From: Pseudomonadota bacterium
Lineage (GTDB): Bacteria; Pseudomonadota; Gammaproteobacteria; CAMYNG01
Assembly (NCBI GenBank): GCA_020347585.1
Contig: CP070733.1
Span: 866,241-874,629, forward strand
Length of the DNA: 8,389 nucleotides
Direction: 5' to 3'
The position numbers and the translations under genes were made by a program. Numbering within the stretch: position 1 is the first letter of the stretch; every line of letters begins with the position of its first letter. Shown here in pieces: positions 1 to 5,757 of this stretch. The notes beneath the pieces were generated by a model that was not told the origin of the DNA, made no database searches, and saw nothing but the letters and a program-made list of their open reading frames with translations.

Positions 1-892
1 CCGCATCCAGGCCGTTCAGCGCCTGTGCCGCGTCGCTGGCGGGCGTAGCCAGAATAAGGCAGTCGCATTCGTAGTCGGCTTGCCCCTCAAACACCAGACG
101 AAAGCCGTTACCCGAACGCAATACCGCGCTCAAAGGCGCCGCACATGTGAGACGTTCGCCAAAGCGCTGTGCCAGCGTATCGGGTAGCACCGACAGCCCT
201 TCGCGAAACGAGGTCAGTGTCCCGCCCGGGCCGGCAGGCCCGGCGCCAGGCGCTGTACCGCCCTGGCCTCGCTGCCTGCGCCGCTCCTTTTGCAGCTTGA
301 ACATCGCCTTAACAAGCCCGCCGTAGGTCCGCTCGAGTTCCGCAATGCGCGGAAAACAACTCTCAAGACTCAACCGATCGGGATTGCCGGCGAACACGCC
401 CCCCACCATGGGTTCAATGAGTGTTTCTAGGGCTTCGCTCCCGAGGCGTCGCCGGGCGAAATCCGAAATACTTTGATCCTTCCCCTCCTTCGGATCCGCC
501 GCCCACGGCTCGGCAAGCATGCGCAGCTTGCCTCGCAATGACATCAGATCGGAACGCAAGAACGCGAGGGGTGCAGTGGGTATTTCCCGCAAGCGTCCGT
601 TCTTGAGAATAAAGCGCCGGCGCGCCGCCTCACTGCTCGACAACAACCGGTCGCTAATACCTAGTTCCGCGCATAATTCGAGAGTGGAGGGTTTGGAGTC
701 GAGAAAGCCGTTGGGCCCCGACTCGCACAGGAAACCGTCGCGCCGTGCCGCGCCGATCTTGCCGCCCGGCCGAGCCTCTTTTTCGAAGACTCGCAGCTCG
801 TGCGCAACGCCAGACGCGCTAAGTTGCTTTTCAAGCTGGTAGGCGGTGGCAAGCCCCGAGATCCCGGCACCTATCACGGCAATTCGCTTCAT
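1..892 (-). CDS. hemG: Protoporphyrinogen oxidase (HemY/PPOX-type flavoprotein), 3' end cut by window edge
   Basis: FAD-dependent oxidase that converts protoporphyrinogen IX (or coproporphyrinogen III in some family members) to the porphyrin late in haem synthesis, normally at the inner membrane. The frame starts at ATG 892 and stays open to the left edge, giving 297 residues of a family that usually has about 450-490; the C-terminal FAD/substrate part lies outside. Seen: an N-terminal dinucleotide-binding motif VIGAGISGLA (residues 6-15), the second FAD signature EKEARPGGKIG (37-47), the ESGPNGF stretch (57-63) and the PPOX-typical EPMVGGVFAGNPDRLSL (160-176). A Gly/Pro/Ala-rich linker (about 207-225) precedes the conserved TSFREGLSVLPDTL segment. 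A weak GGA lies 8 bases before the ATG. The gene follows the radical SAM gene by 105 bases with no visible terminator, so the two may be cotranscribed. The same family is called hemG, hemY or pgoX in different sources; it is not the flavodoxin-like E. coli HemG. Family assignment is secure; choice between proto- and coproporphyrinogen as substrate is not. Confidence 0.93.
   Translation of the reverse strand, partial: MKRIAVIGAGISGLATAYQLEKQLSASGVAHELRVFEKEARPGGKIGAARRDGFLCESGPNGFLDSKPSTLELCAELGISDRLLSSSEAARRRFILKNGRLREIPTAPLAFLRSDLMSLRGKLRMLAEPWAADPKEGKDQSISDFARRRLGSEALETLIEPMVGGVFAGNPDRLSLESCFPRIAELERTYGGLVKAMFKLQKERRRQRGQGGTAPGAGPAGPGGTLTSFREGLSVLPDTLAQRFGERLTCAAPLSAVLRSGNGFRLVFEGQADYECDCLILATPASDAAQALNGLDA
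226..243. repeat. Perfect 7-base inverted repeat inside hemG
   Basis: CCGGGCC (226-232) and GGCCCGG (237-243) flank a 4-base loop. The repeat encodes part of the Gly/Pro/Ala-rich linker of the protoporphyrinogen oxidase, so it may simply reflect codon use in a low-complexity stretch. Confidence 0.5.
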
Positions 893-997
893 CGCAGTTT
901 TCCAATTACAAGCATTCAGGGCTCGCACGGCAACGCCGCGCTGCCTCGCCCGTCCATTTGGCACGCCGGACTGCAGCCCGGCGAAATGCGATACGAG

Positions 998-2581
998 TCA
1001 GCCCGAAGAGCCAACGCTGACCGACGAAGGCGCGCGGGCCGCGCGAAAGCGCACCGGGAACTCGGTCTGTTTACCCTTACCCTTGCCGCGTAGCCGTTCG
1101 CCAAGCAACTCCATGGTTAACCGGCCGATATACTCGTCGTCCTCGGTGCCGCCAAGCATGTCCACTGCCTGCAGATATGCCTCACCGATGATACGCCCAA
1201 GCGGCGGCGGATTGTAGAGCAAACGCTTGATCACGAACGGATTGAGGGTGAGAGGATCGTAGTCCTTCTTGAGATAGCCCGCGTCGATGAGCACTTGCTC
1301 GACGGGCGTGCCCGGTTGGACCCCGATGAAGAAAATGAACGGCAGCACATTGTCCCTGCCGAACATGGCGTACAGCTCCTCTATCTTGTCGATTGTCTGC
1401 AACAGCGTTTCGCGTGTTTCACCTGGTGCATTTAGCGGCATGTAGAGCTTGATCTTTTGATCGGTGTAGCCGTTTTCCTTGAACATCCGGAACGCGTCCA
1501 TCTGCTGCGCCAGTGAATACCCCAGCGTGAGCCGATCGATGATCTCCTGCGATCCGGCAAATGACAGATCCAGGCTGCACAGCCCGGTCGCTAGCATTTT
1601 GTGCGCCAGTTCGGGGGTAACAAAATTGAGCCGCAGATAACCGGACCACTGGATGTCCGTGTGCCGCACCAGCAGCTCGTCCAATATGCTCTCCACATGG
1701 CGGGTGCTGCGGCGCGTCGAACAGAACTGCGCATCAGTGAACCAAATTTTCTTTACGCCAAAGCGCTTGTTGAGTGTCTCGACCTCTTTGGCAATCTCTA
1801 CCGGATCGCGGTACCGCTGCCGAGCCCCTTCGATTTTGTTATACAGGCAAAAATGACACTGGTAGGGACATCCGCGCTTGGTCTGCACTCCGATATAGTC
1901 GTCAAGATAGCTGCCGAAGTCCGGGAAGATTGATTGGATATAGTCAAAATCGACTGCCGTAACTGTCGAGAGATCGAACATTTGCTCGCGGCGATGGTGG
2001 CTTACCCGACCCTCGTGGTCCTTGCGGTAGTATTCGCCCTCCAGATCCTCGGCGCCGTCAACCACTGACAGCATTGCGTCCTCGCCCTCGCCGACGATCA
2101 CCACCGAATCCTGCGGACATTTTTGCGCCACGTACTCGCCGAATATGGATACCGCCGTACCGCCCACCACAACCCGGGTATCGGGCAGCATCCGCCTAAC
2201 GGTGCGCATATAACTGAAGTTGTTCAGACGCGCCGAGGCGTAGTCATAGATAATTGAAACTGCGTCTTTGGCCGCCTTGATCTTTGTCAGTGGATTGCGC
2301 GAGTGATCAAAGTTCATTACCACATCGAGCGCATCGTCTTCGGGGTGCGGGCCGAAGGACTGCATATTGCGCCAGGAGAAGGCGACTACATCGGGTTTGA
2401 GTTCACGCAGGCGCTCGACGAGTGCCTGTTTGCGCCGTCCCTTGGCGACTAACGCGAGATCCAGGATTTCCTGCTCGACATCCGGGCGATGCTTGTGAAT
2501 ATAGTCCGCAACGTAGATCACGCCGCCTGGATAGATCTTCCAACACGGCAACCGAACATAGAGTACTCGCTTGTTAACCAT
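998..2581 (-). CDS. Radical SAM enzyme with N-terminal B12-binding-like domain
   Basis: Probable iron-sulphur/S-adenosylmethionine radical enzyme; substrate and reaction not recognised. From ATG 2581 it has 527 residues. Residues 1-175 look like the Rossmann-type cobalamin-binding domain of BchE/HpnJ-like enzymes: KRVLYVRLP at the N-terminus, LKPDVVAFSW (61-70), VVVGGTAVSIFGEY (137-150) and VIVGEGEDA (161-169). No DxHxxG cobalamin-ligand motif is visible, so B12 binding is uncertain. The radical SAM core follows, with the CxxxCxxC cluster motif in KRGCPYQCHFC (Cys 238, 242, 245), then WFTDAQF (280-286), which fits a later core strand. The last 30 residues are a basic, Ser/Ala-rich tail. The start is unclear: an in-frame GTG at 2608 would add nine residues, and neither site has a well-spaced Shine-Dalgarno sequence. 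ATG 2581 puts the Rossmann strand at the N-terminus as expected. The gene lies 105 bases upstream of the protoporphyrinogen oxidase, so a tetrapyrrole-related role is possible but is only inferred. Confidence 0.9.
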   Translation of the reverse strand: MVNKRVLYVRLPCWKIYPGGVIYVADYIHKHRPDVEQEILDLALVAKGRRKQALVERLRELKPDVVAFSWRNMQSFGPHPEDDALDVVMNFDHSRNPLTKIKAAKDAVSIIYDYASARLNNFSYMRTVRRMLPDTRVVVGGTAVSIFGEYVAQKCPQDSVVIVGEGEDAMLSVVDGAEDLEGEYYRKDHEGRVSHHRREQMFDLSTVTAVDFDYIQSIFPDFGSYLDDYIGVQTKRGCPYQCHFCLYNKIEGARQRYRDPVEIAKEVETLNKRFGVKKIWFTDAQFCSTRRSTRHVESILDELLVRHTDIQWSGYLRLNFVTPELAHKMLATGLCSLDLSFAGSQEIIDRLTLGYSLAQQMDAFRMFKENGYTDQKIKLYMPLNAPGETRETLLQTIDKIEELYAMFGRDNVLPFIFFIGVQPGTPVEQVLIDAGYLKKDYDPLTLNPFVIKRLLYNPPPLGRIIGEAYLQAVDMLGGTEDDEYIGRLTMELLGERLRGKGKGKQTEFPVRFRAARAPSSVSVGSSG

Positions 2582-2841
2582 CGGCCTGGCATCCGTTCTG
2601 GTTGACACCCTAGCGCAAAAAGCAGACGCGCCGCCTACCGAACAAGCACCGCATCCTGCCCGTGCCCCTGGTCACTGCGACCTGGTGCTGCAGGCCCCGC
2701 CAGCGGCGGAACAAGAGAAATGCAAATCCGCGCCCAATCGATTCTTGTTCGTGGCAAAAGTATAGACAGACTGGAACAGTCCGAAATTGATATCAGTCAA
2801 GAAACCGCCGCCTTGGCACAACGCTCTGCAGAGCGCGCCGC
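2582..2841 (-). other. Intergenic leader of the radical SAM gene
   Basis: This 260-base gap holds no convincing gene; the short frames crossing it in both directions have no family resemblance. Reading on the minus strand it contains a TTGACT (2800-2795), a TATACT (2764-2759), a small palindrome between them and about 180 bases of GC-rich sequence before the radical SAM start. I looked for a cobalamin riboswitch because of the downstream enzyme but found no recognisable B12 box. Confidence 0.5.
2759..2800 (-). promoter_or_regulatory. Possible sigma-70 promoter with overlapping palindrome
   Basis: On the minus strand TATACT (2764-2759) matches five of six bases of the -10 consensus. The hexamer 17 bases upstream is poor (ATTTCG), whereas TTGACT (2800-2795) is a good -35 but lies 30 bases from the TATACT. 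A perfect 5-base inverted repeat GACTG-N3-CAGTC (2769-2781) sits directly upstream of the TATACT, where a regulator could act. This is a weak prediction resting on the -10 and the position before the radical SAM gene. Confidence 0.25.
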
Positions 2842-3096
2842 CTACTCGTCTTGGTGAGGTTCGGGTCGCGATGCGGGGCTTGGTCCGAAGCGGCTGGCGC
2901 GCTGTAGCCACCAGCTACACGCGGTAAAGCCGATACCGCTCACCGCGGACCAAATACTGGTTAGCAGGAACCAGCCCATGGTGGAAGGCTCATCGCCCGA
3001 CCATTCCAGCCAGGCGAACAGCGTCGCGCCGACCAGGAACAGAAGCATCCAGATTACACGGTTGAGAACCTCGGCCGAATCCGTCGCACTACTCAT
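2842..3096 (-). CDS. Small two-helix membrane protein, unknown function
   Basis: I do not recognise this 84-residue protein. It has two likely membrane helices, roughly residues 12-31 (VIWMLLFLVGATLFAWL) and 41-62 (GWFLLTSIWSAVSGIGFTAC), joined by a short acidic turn, and ends in a hydrophilic Pro/Arg/Glu-rich tail. The frame is open further upstream to 3153, but ATG 3096 is preferred: GAGG (3106-3103) precedes it by six bases, a good Shine-Dalgarno sequence, and the extra 19 residues would be a basic, unmembrane-like extension. It lies 73 bases after the SPOR gene on the same strand and may share its transcript. Such short proteins are poorly conserved, so even its status as a real gene rests mainly on the ribosome binding site and the clean two-helix pattern. 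Confidence 0.62.
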   Translation of the reverse strand: MSSATDSAEVLNRVIWMLLFLVGATLFAWLEWSGDEPSTMGWFLLTSIWSAVSGIGFTACSWWLQRASRFGPSPASRPEPHQDE

Positions 3097-3102
3097 GTTC
3101 GA

Positions 3103-3106
3103 CCTC
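3103..3106 (-). promoter_or_regulatory. Ribosome binding site deciding the start of the small membrane protein
   Basis: GAGG on the minus strand, six bases before ATG 3096. It is among the clearest Shine-Dalgarno sequences in the window and argues for the 84-residue rather than the 103-residue form. Confidence 0.6.
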
Positions 3107-3169
3107 GTATGCGCCGCAACCTCTTTGACCTTACTGGTACGCCTGCACCGCAACGTGCTGTTGGCACGC

Positions 3170-3823
3170 TCAGTGCTGCATGACGCGGTGAATATCCTTT
3201 ATGGGCCGCACACACGGTGACCACTTGCGCAGGTTGTCCGGTAACGTTGCCACCGACGCCCTGGCTTCCTCGGAGCTGGGAAAGGCGCCATACACCAGCG
3301 CGTACCACTGCTCGCCGTTGCGTTCACTGCGGTAGTAGCCAGCCCGGCCACGCAACTCATCATCATCGAGGTATTTCTCGATAAGCGTTACGTTCTTGCT
3401 GCTAGCAAGCTGCAGCGTGAAATACTCGGGGTTTTGCAGGCTCACCCACTGCTGCGTATCATATTCCGCCGCGCTTACCGTCTGCGGCGCAGGACGAACA
3501 CCGCCGCCATTGAGCCGGTGATAGGCCTCGACAAAGTGGCTCTGGTTGGCAGCCCGATACCAGCGCGCTGCAAGGCGGCCGCTGGCCTCCACACCGAGGC
3601 CACGTTCGTACATTAATCCAAGGTTGAATCGGGCTACCACATCGCCGCCGCTGGCAAGTTGTTGCCACTGCTGCAGCGCCGTACCGTAGTCACCATTGCG
3701 CATGGCCTGCAGCGCCGCATCATGCTCGCCGGCCGGCCGGGCGCTGGGCACGACGACGGTCAGCATCACCGCCGCGGTGACCACGGCAAGAACGGGACGC
3801 AATCCGTTGCGAAATCTGTTCAC
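3170..3823 (-). CDS. Exported Sel1/TPR-like and SPOR domain protein
   Basis: Probable envelope protein that binds peptidoglycan. The 217 residues divide into a basic N-terminus and hydrophobic stretch (about 9-25) forming a signal peptide or membrane anchor, with a possible cleavage site near PSARPAG; a Sel1/TPR-like helical pair (about 36-92), including the Sel1-typical ARFNLGLMYERGLGV (64-78) and AARWYRAAN; a short linker; and a C-terminal SPOR domain (about 131-210). The SPOR part carries EYFTLQLA and WYALVYGAFPSSEEARA, close to the pattern in DamX-type proteins. SPOR domains are known to bind denuded glycan strands at division sites; a septal location here is inferred. The GTG start at 3823 overlaps the yqiB stop as GTGA and no strong Shine-Dalgarno sequence is present, so translation is probably coupled to yqiB. 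The domain calls are good, the biological role is open. Confidence 0.87.
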   Translation of the reverse strand: MNRFRNGLRPVLAVVTAAVMLTVVVPSARPAGEHDAALQAMRNGDYGTALQQWQQLASGGDVVARFNLGLMYERGLGVEASGRLAARWYRAANQSHFVEAYHRLNGGGVRPAPQTVSAAEYDTQQWVSLQNPEYFTLQLASSKNVTLIEKYLDDDELRGRAGYYRSERNGEQWYALVYGAFPSSEEARASVATLPDNLRKWSPCVRPIKDIHRVMQH

Positions 3824-4260
3824 GCGTTTGACAGGTTAGAGGTACGCTCCGGATCCTTGCGCCGGGCCTTAAACAGGCTCAACCATTCATGCAAAAGCAT
3901 GTTGGCCTGGCGCTTTTCATCGCGGTGCAGCATCTCGTCGTTGGGATAAACATATTCCGGCAACAATCGGTCGACTCCTTGGTAGGAAACAACCTCGGCA
4001 AGTTGCGCATCATGGTAAACACGCACCCGCATGCTCTGATCCGGCACCGCCGGTATCCGGTTGTGAAAGGAATGATGTAATGAGATTTCAGTTGTATACC
4101 GACTGCGTTCGATTACCTGCATTTCTAGTTGCAGTTTGGCGCTTGCCAGCGTGCCGCTGTCGCGCCGCAGCCCTTCAAACAGATCCATGAGCGCAACATA
4201 GTTGCGTTCATAAACCCACATCGGGTTTGAATGACGAGTCTGCTGAATTGAATGTGTCAC
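3820..4260 (-). CDS. yqiB: YqiB-like protein (DUF1249)
   Basis: Member of the gammaproteobacterial DUF1249/YqiB family; its biochemical function is not known. The 146 residues match my recollection of E. coli YqiB along most of the length: NYVALMDLF (20-28), ERSRYTTEISL (51-61), MRVRVYHDAQLAEVVSYQ (77-94) and the hallmark YPNDEMLHRDEKRQAN (105-120) followed by an LxxWL segment. There is no signal peptide or membrane segment, so it is expected to be cytoplasmic. I chose the GTG at 4260 because GAAGGG (4276-4271) lies ten bases upstream and because this gives an N-terminus of the length seen in E. coli. A GTG at 4278 would add six residues but has no ribosome binding site; ATG 4221 would cut the N-terminus. 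It overlaps the SPOR gene by four bases and follows yqiA after 142 bases. Confidence 0.9.
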   Translation of the reverse strand: MTHSIQQTRHSNPMWVYERNYVALMDLFEGLRRDSGTLASAKLQLEMQVIERSRYTTEISLHHSFHNRIPAVPDQSMRVRVYHDAQLAEVVSYQGVDRLLPEYVYPNDEMLHRDEKRQANMLLHEWLSLFKARRKDPERTSNLSNA

Positions 4261-4402
4261 CCTGCACGTACCCTTCACATCGCATTGTGGTACGACTGTT
4301 GATAATTTACTGGTCTTGCTGGCGCAGATCCAGCGCCCGATGCAATTTCTGCTGTGTTTGAGAATTTAAATGGTTGGCACCTTGACTTCGCCGAATTATG
4401 CG
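4261..4402 (-). other. yqiA-yqiB intergenic region with alternative hairpins
   Basis: No gene is seen. The stretch contains two mutually exclusive 5-base stems: GCTGG (4318-4322) with CCAGC (4330-4334), and GGCGC (4321-4325) with GCGCC (4333-4337), each with a 7-base loop. Neither is followed by a T-run, so this is not a classical intrinsic terminator. AT-rich patches near 4298-4310 and 4361-4372 could hold a promoter for yqiB, but I see no well-spaced pair of hexamers. The ribosome binding site of yqiB is at 4276-4271. Confidence 0.35.
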
Positions 4403-4987
4403 CTAAGGCGCCTGGCAAAAAGCGACAACATCTGCTGCATCTGCCGCAAAATCGCTGTAGGCGTGGTCGCCACCCTCGCGCAAAACGATTTGTGCGCCTG
4501 CGAACCTGACAAGCGCCTGACGGTGGTCCAACAACTCGTCGCCGCGCGTGAGTAGCACCAGATAGTGCCTCGGATCGCGGATAGCAGGCGTCCCCAGCGC
4601 GCGCAACTGCTGTAGGCACTCCTCGCCCAGTTCGTACTGCTCACCGGTCGCGGGATTGGTTTGTGCACCCCTATGACCAGCCAATAGATCCCAGGGTTCT
4701 ACTGCCGGATTGATCAACACTGCACGCAGCCCGTGACGTTCGGCAAGCGAACTCGCATAAAACCCGCCCAGCGAACTGCCAACCAGACATACGCGGCGAT
4801 TGCGCGCTGCGCCGATGAGGCGCTCCGCCTGCGCAATCGCCTCAAGTGGCCGGTGGGACAGCGTGGGGATTTGCAGCTCGAAGCCGCAGGCCGAATGCGC
4901 CACCAGCTGGCGCAACTGCTGTGCCTTGTGCGACCGCGACGAGCTGTTGAAACCGTGAAGATAGATAATAAGGTAGGAGTTGCTCAC
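4403..4987 (-). CDS. yqiA: YqiA-type alpha/beta hydrolase (esterase)
   Basis: Small serine esterase of the YqiA family; the E. coli member is reported to hydrolyse acyl-CoA or simple esters, and the physiological substrate is unclear. The 194 residues match the usual family length. Seen, numbered from GTG 4987: YLHGFNSSSRSHKA at the N-terminus (9-22), the family signature with oxyanion loop; the nucleophile elbow VGSSLGGFYA (69-78) with Ser 72; INPAVEPWDLL (92-102); GDELLDHRQA (149-158), holding the probable catalytic Asp; and EGGDHAYSDF (171-180) with the catalytic His 175. No signal peptide is present, so it is probably cytoplasmic. An in-frame TTG at 4999, directly after a stop codon, would add four residues; GTG 4987 gives the better family N-terminus, although neither start has a well-placed Shine-Dalgarno sequence. 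In E. coli yqiA lies between cpdA and parE; neither is seen here, and yqiB is downstream instead of upstream. Confidence 0.91.
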   Translation of the reverse strand: MSNSYLIIYLHGFNSSSRSHKAQQLRQLVAHSACGFELQIPTLSHRPLEAIAQAERLIGAARNRRVCLVGSSLGGFYASSLAERHGLRAVLINPAVEPWDLLAGHRGAQTNPATGEQYELGEECLQQLRALGTPAIRDPRHYLVLLTRGDELLDHRQALVRFAGAQIVLREGGDHAYSDFAADAADVVAFCQAP

Positions 4988-5079
4988 GCGGCAGATCAAC
5001 TACCGGAAATCTTTCCTGACCGGTGAACTCACGGCTGCGGAACACCCATTCCAAGCCGGGCGTTGCCGGCACATGCCCG

Positions 5080-5757
5080 CTAGCCAGAGAATATCGGGTC
5101 GAGGCGGTCCATGTCGTTAATCACCGTCCATTTGCCGCCGCCCTCCTCGACGCGCTGCTGCCAGGCATCGAGACGATCGATATACTCACGCGGGTCAACG
5201 TTGTCACTGCGTAACTTGGTGACATTCACCGCCACCACGTTAAATCCGTTGAGCTGCAGCGGAATGTCTCTGACGTAACCTTCTGGAAGTTCTTCCTTGA
5301 GGTCCGAGAACACCAGTATGGTTTTCCTTCCGGCGCCGGTCTCGTTCAAGTATTCGATGGCTTGCAGAACGCCGCCGGAAATATCAGTGTAGCGGCTCGG
5401 TTTGACCTTTTCGATAAATTGGTCTATCTGGTCGCGAAATTCACGCTTCTGCGCGTTAGCCGAACTCGGACGAATATCGAACGTGCGTTTCTGGATGATG
5501 TCCTTCTCACTGAAACTGCCGGTATCAATCCGCGCCACTGCGAACGTGTCACCCGGCTGCAGCCGCGTCAATGCGTAATTTATCAGACGCTGCGCATGTT
5601 CCAATTCCGCGGTGTAGGTGCCCGAGGTATCTAGCAGCATGTACACCCCCTGATCGCGCGACGCTTCATGCTTGGTGCACGCTGCCAACAGCGCGAACGT
5701 GAGCAGCAACGCGCCGGCGATGCCAGAACGTTTATACAGAAATCGAGTCGGCATCAT
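5080..5757 (-). CDS. VWA-domain lipoprotein
   Basis: Predicted exported lipoprotein of 225 residues with a von Willebrand factor A fold. Residues 1-27 form a lipoprotein signal: basic MMPTRFLYKR, a hydrophobic core and the lipobox LAAC with Cys 27. The residue after Cys is Thr, not Asp, which fits sorting to the outer membrane. The VWA domain spans about 37-215. Its metal site (MIDAS) is seen as DTSGT (43-47), a variant of DxSxS, with Thr 124 in RYTDISGG and Asp 152 in ILVFSDLKEE. The site looks able to bind a divalent metal, so the domain probably mediates protein-protein contact. The gene begins inside the 3' end of the upstream membrane protein gene (26-base overlap) with AAGGA (5770-5766) eight bases before ATG 5757; a second ATG follows at once at 5754. 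This tight overlap suggests coupled, stoichiometric production and a physical partnership. The pathway is not known. Confidence 0.87.
   Translation of the reverse strand: MMPTRFLYKRSGIAGALLLTFALLAACTKHEASRDQGVYMLLDTSGTYTAELEHAQRLINYALTRLQPGDTFAVARIDTGSFSEKDIIQKRTFDIRPSSANAQKREFRDQIDQFIEKVKPSRYTDISGGVLQAIEYLNETGAGRKTILVFSDLKEELPEGYVRDIPLQLNGFNVVAVNVTKLRSDNVDPREYIDRLDAWQQRVEEGGGKWTVINDMDRLDPIFSG

Noticed and set aside
1115..1126. Plus-strand GCCGATAT resembling a sigma-28 -10 element
   Set aside because: It lies inside the radical SAM gene on the opposite strand with no gene downstream in that direction.
2582..2760. Cobalamin riboswitch before the radical SAM gene
   Set aside because: The leader is GC-rich and can form small hairpins, but I could not find a B12 box or the expected arrangement of stems.
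2672..2911. 79-codon minus-strand frame across the gap after the small membrane protein
   Set aside because: It starts inside the small membrane protein gene, has no ribosome binding site, no hydrophobic or domain pattern, and no recognisable relative.
4275..4619. 114-codon minus-strand frame overlapping the 3' end of yqiA
   Set aside because: Arg/Cys-rich shadow frame; yqiA carries its catalytic His and natural C-terminus in the competing frame.
4842..5072. 76-codon minus-strand frame starting at GTG 5072 and running into yqiA
   Set aside because: The first 25 residues look fairly natural, but the rest overlaps the securely identified yqiA in another frame and there is no ribosome binding site.
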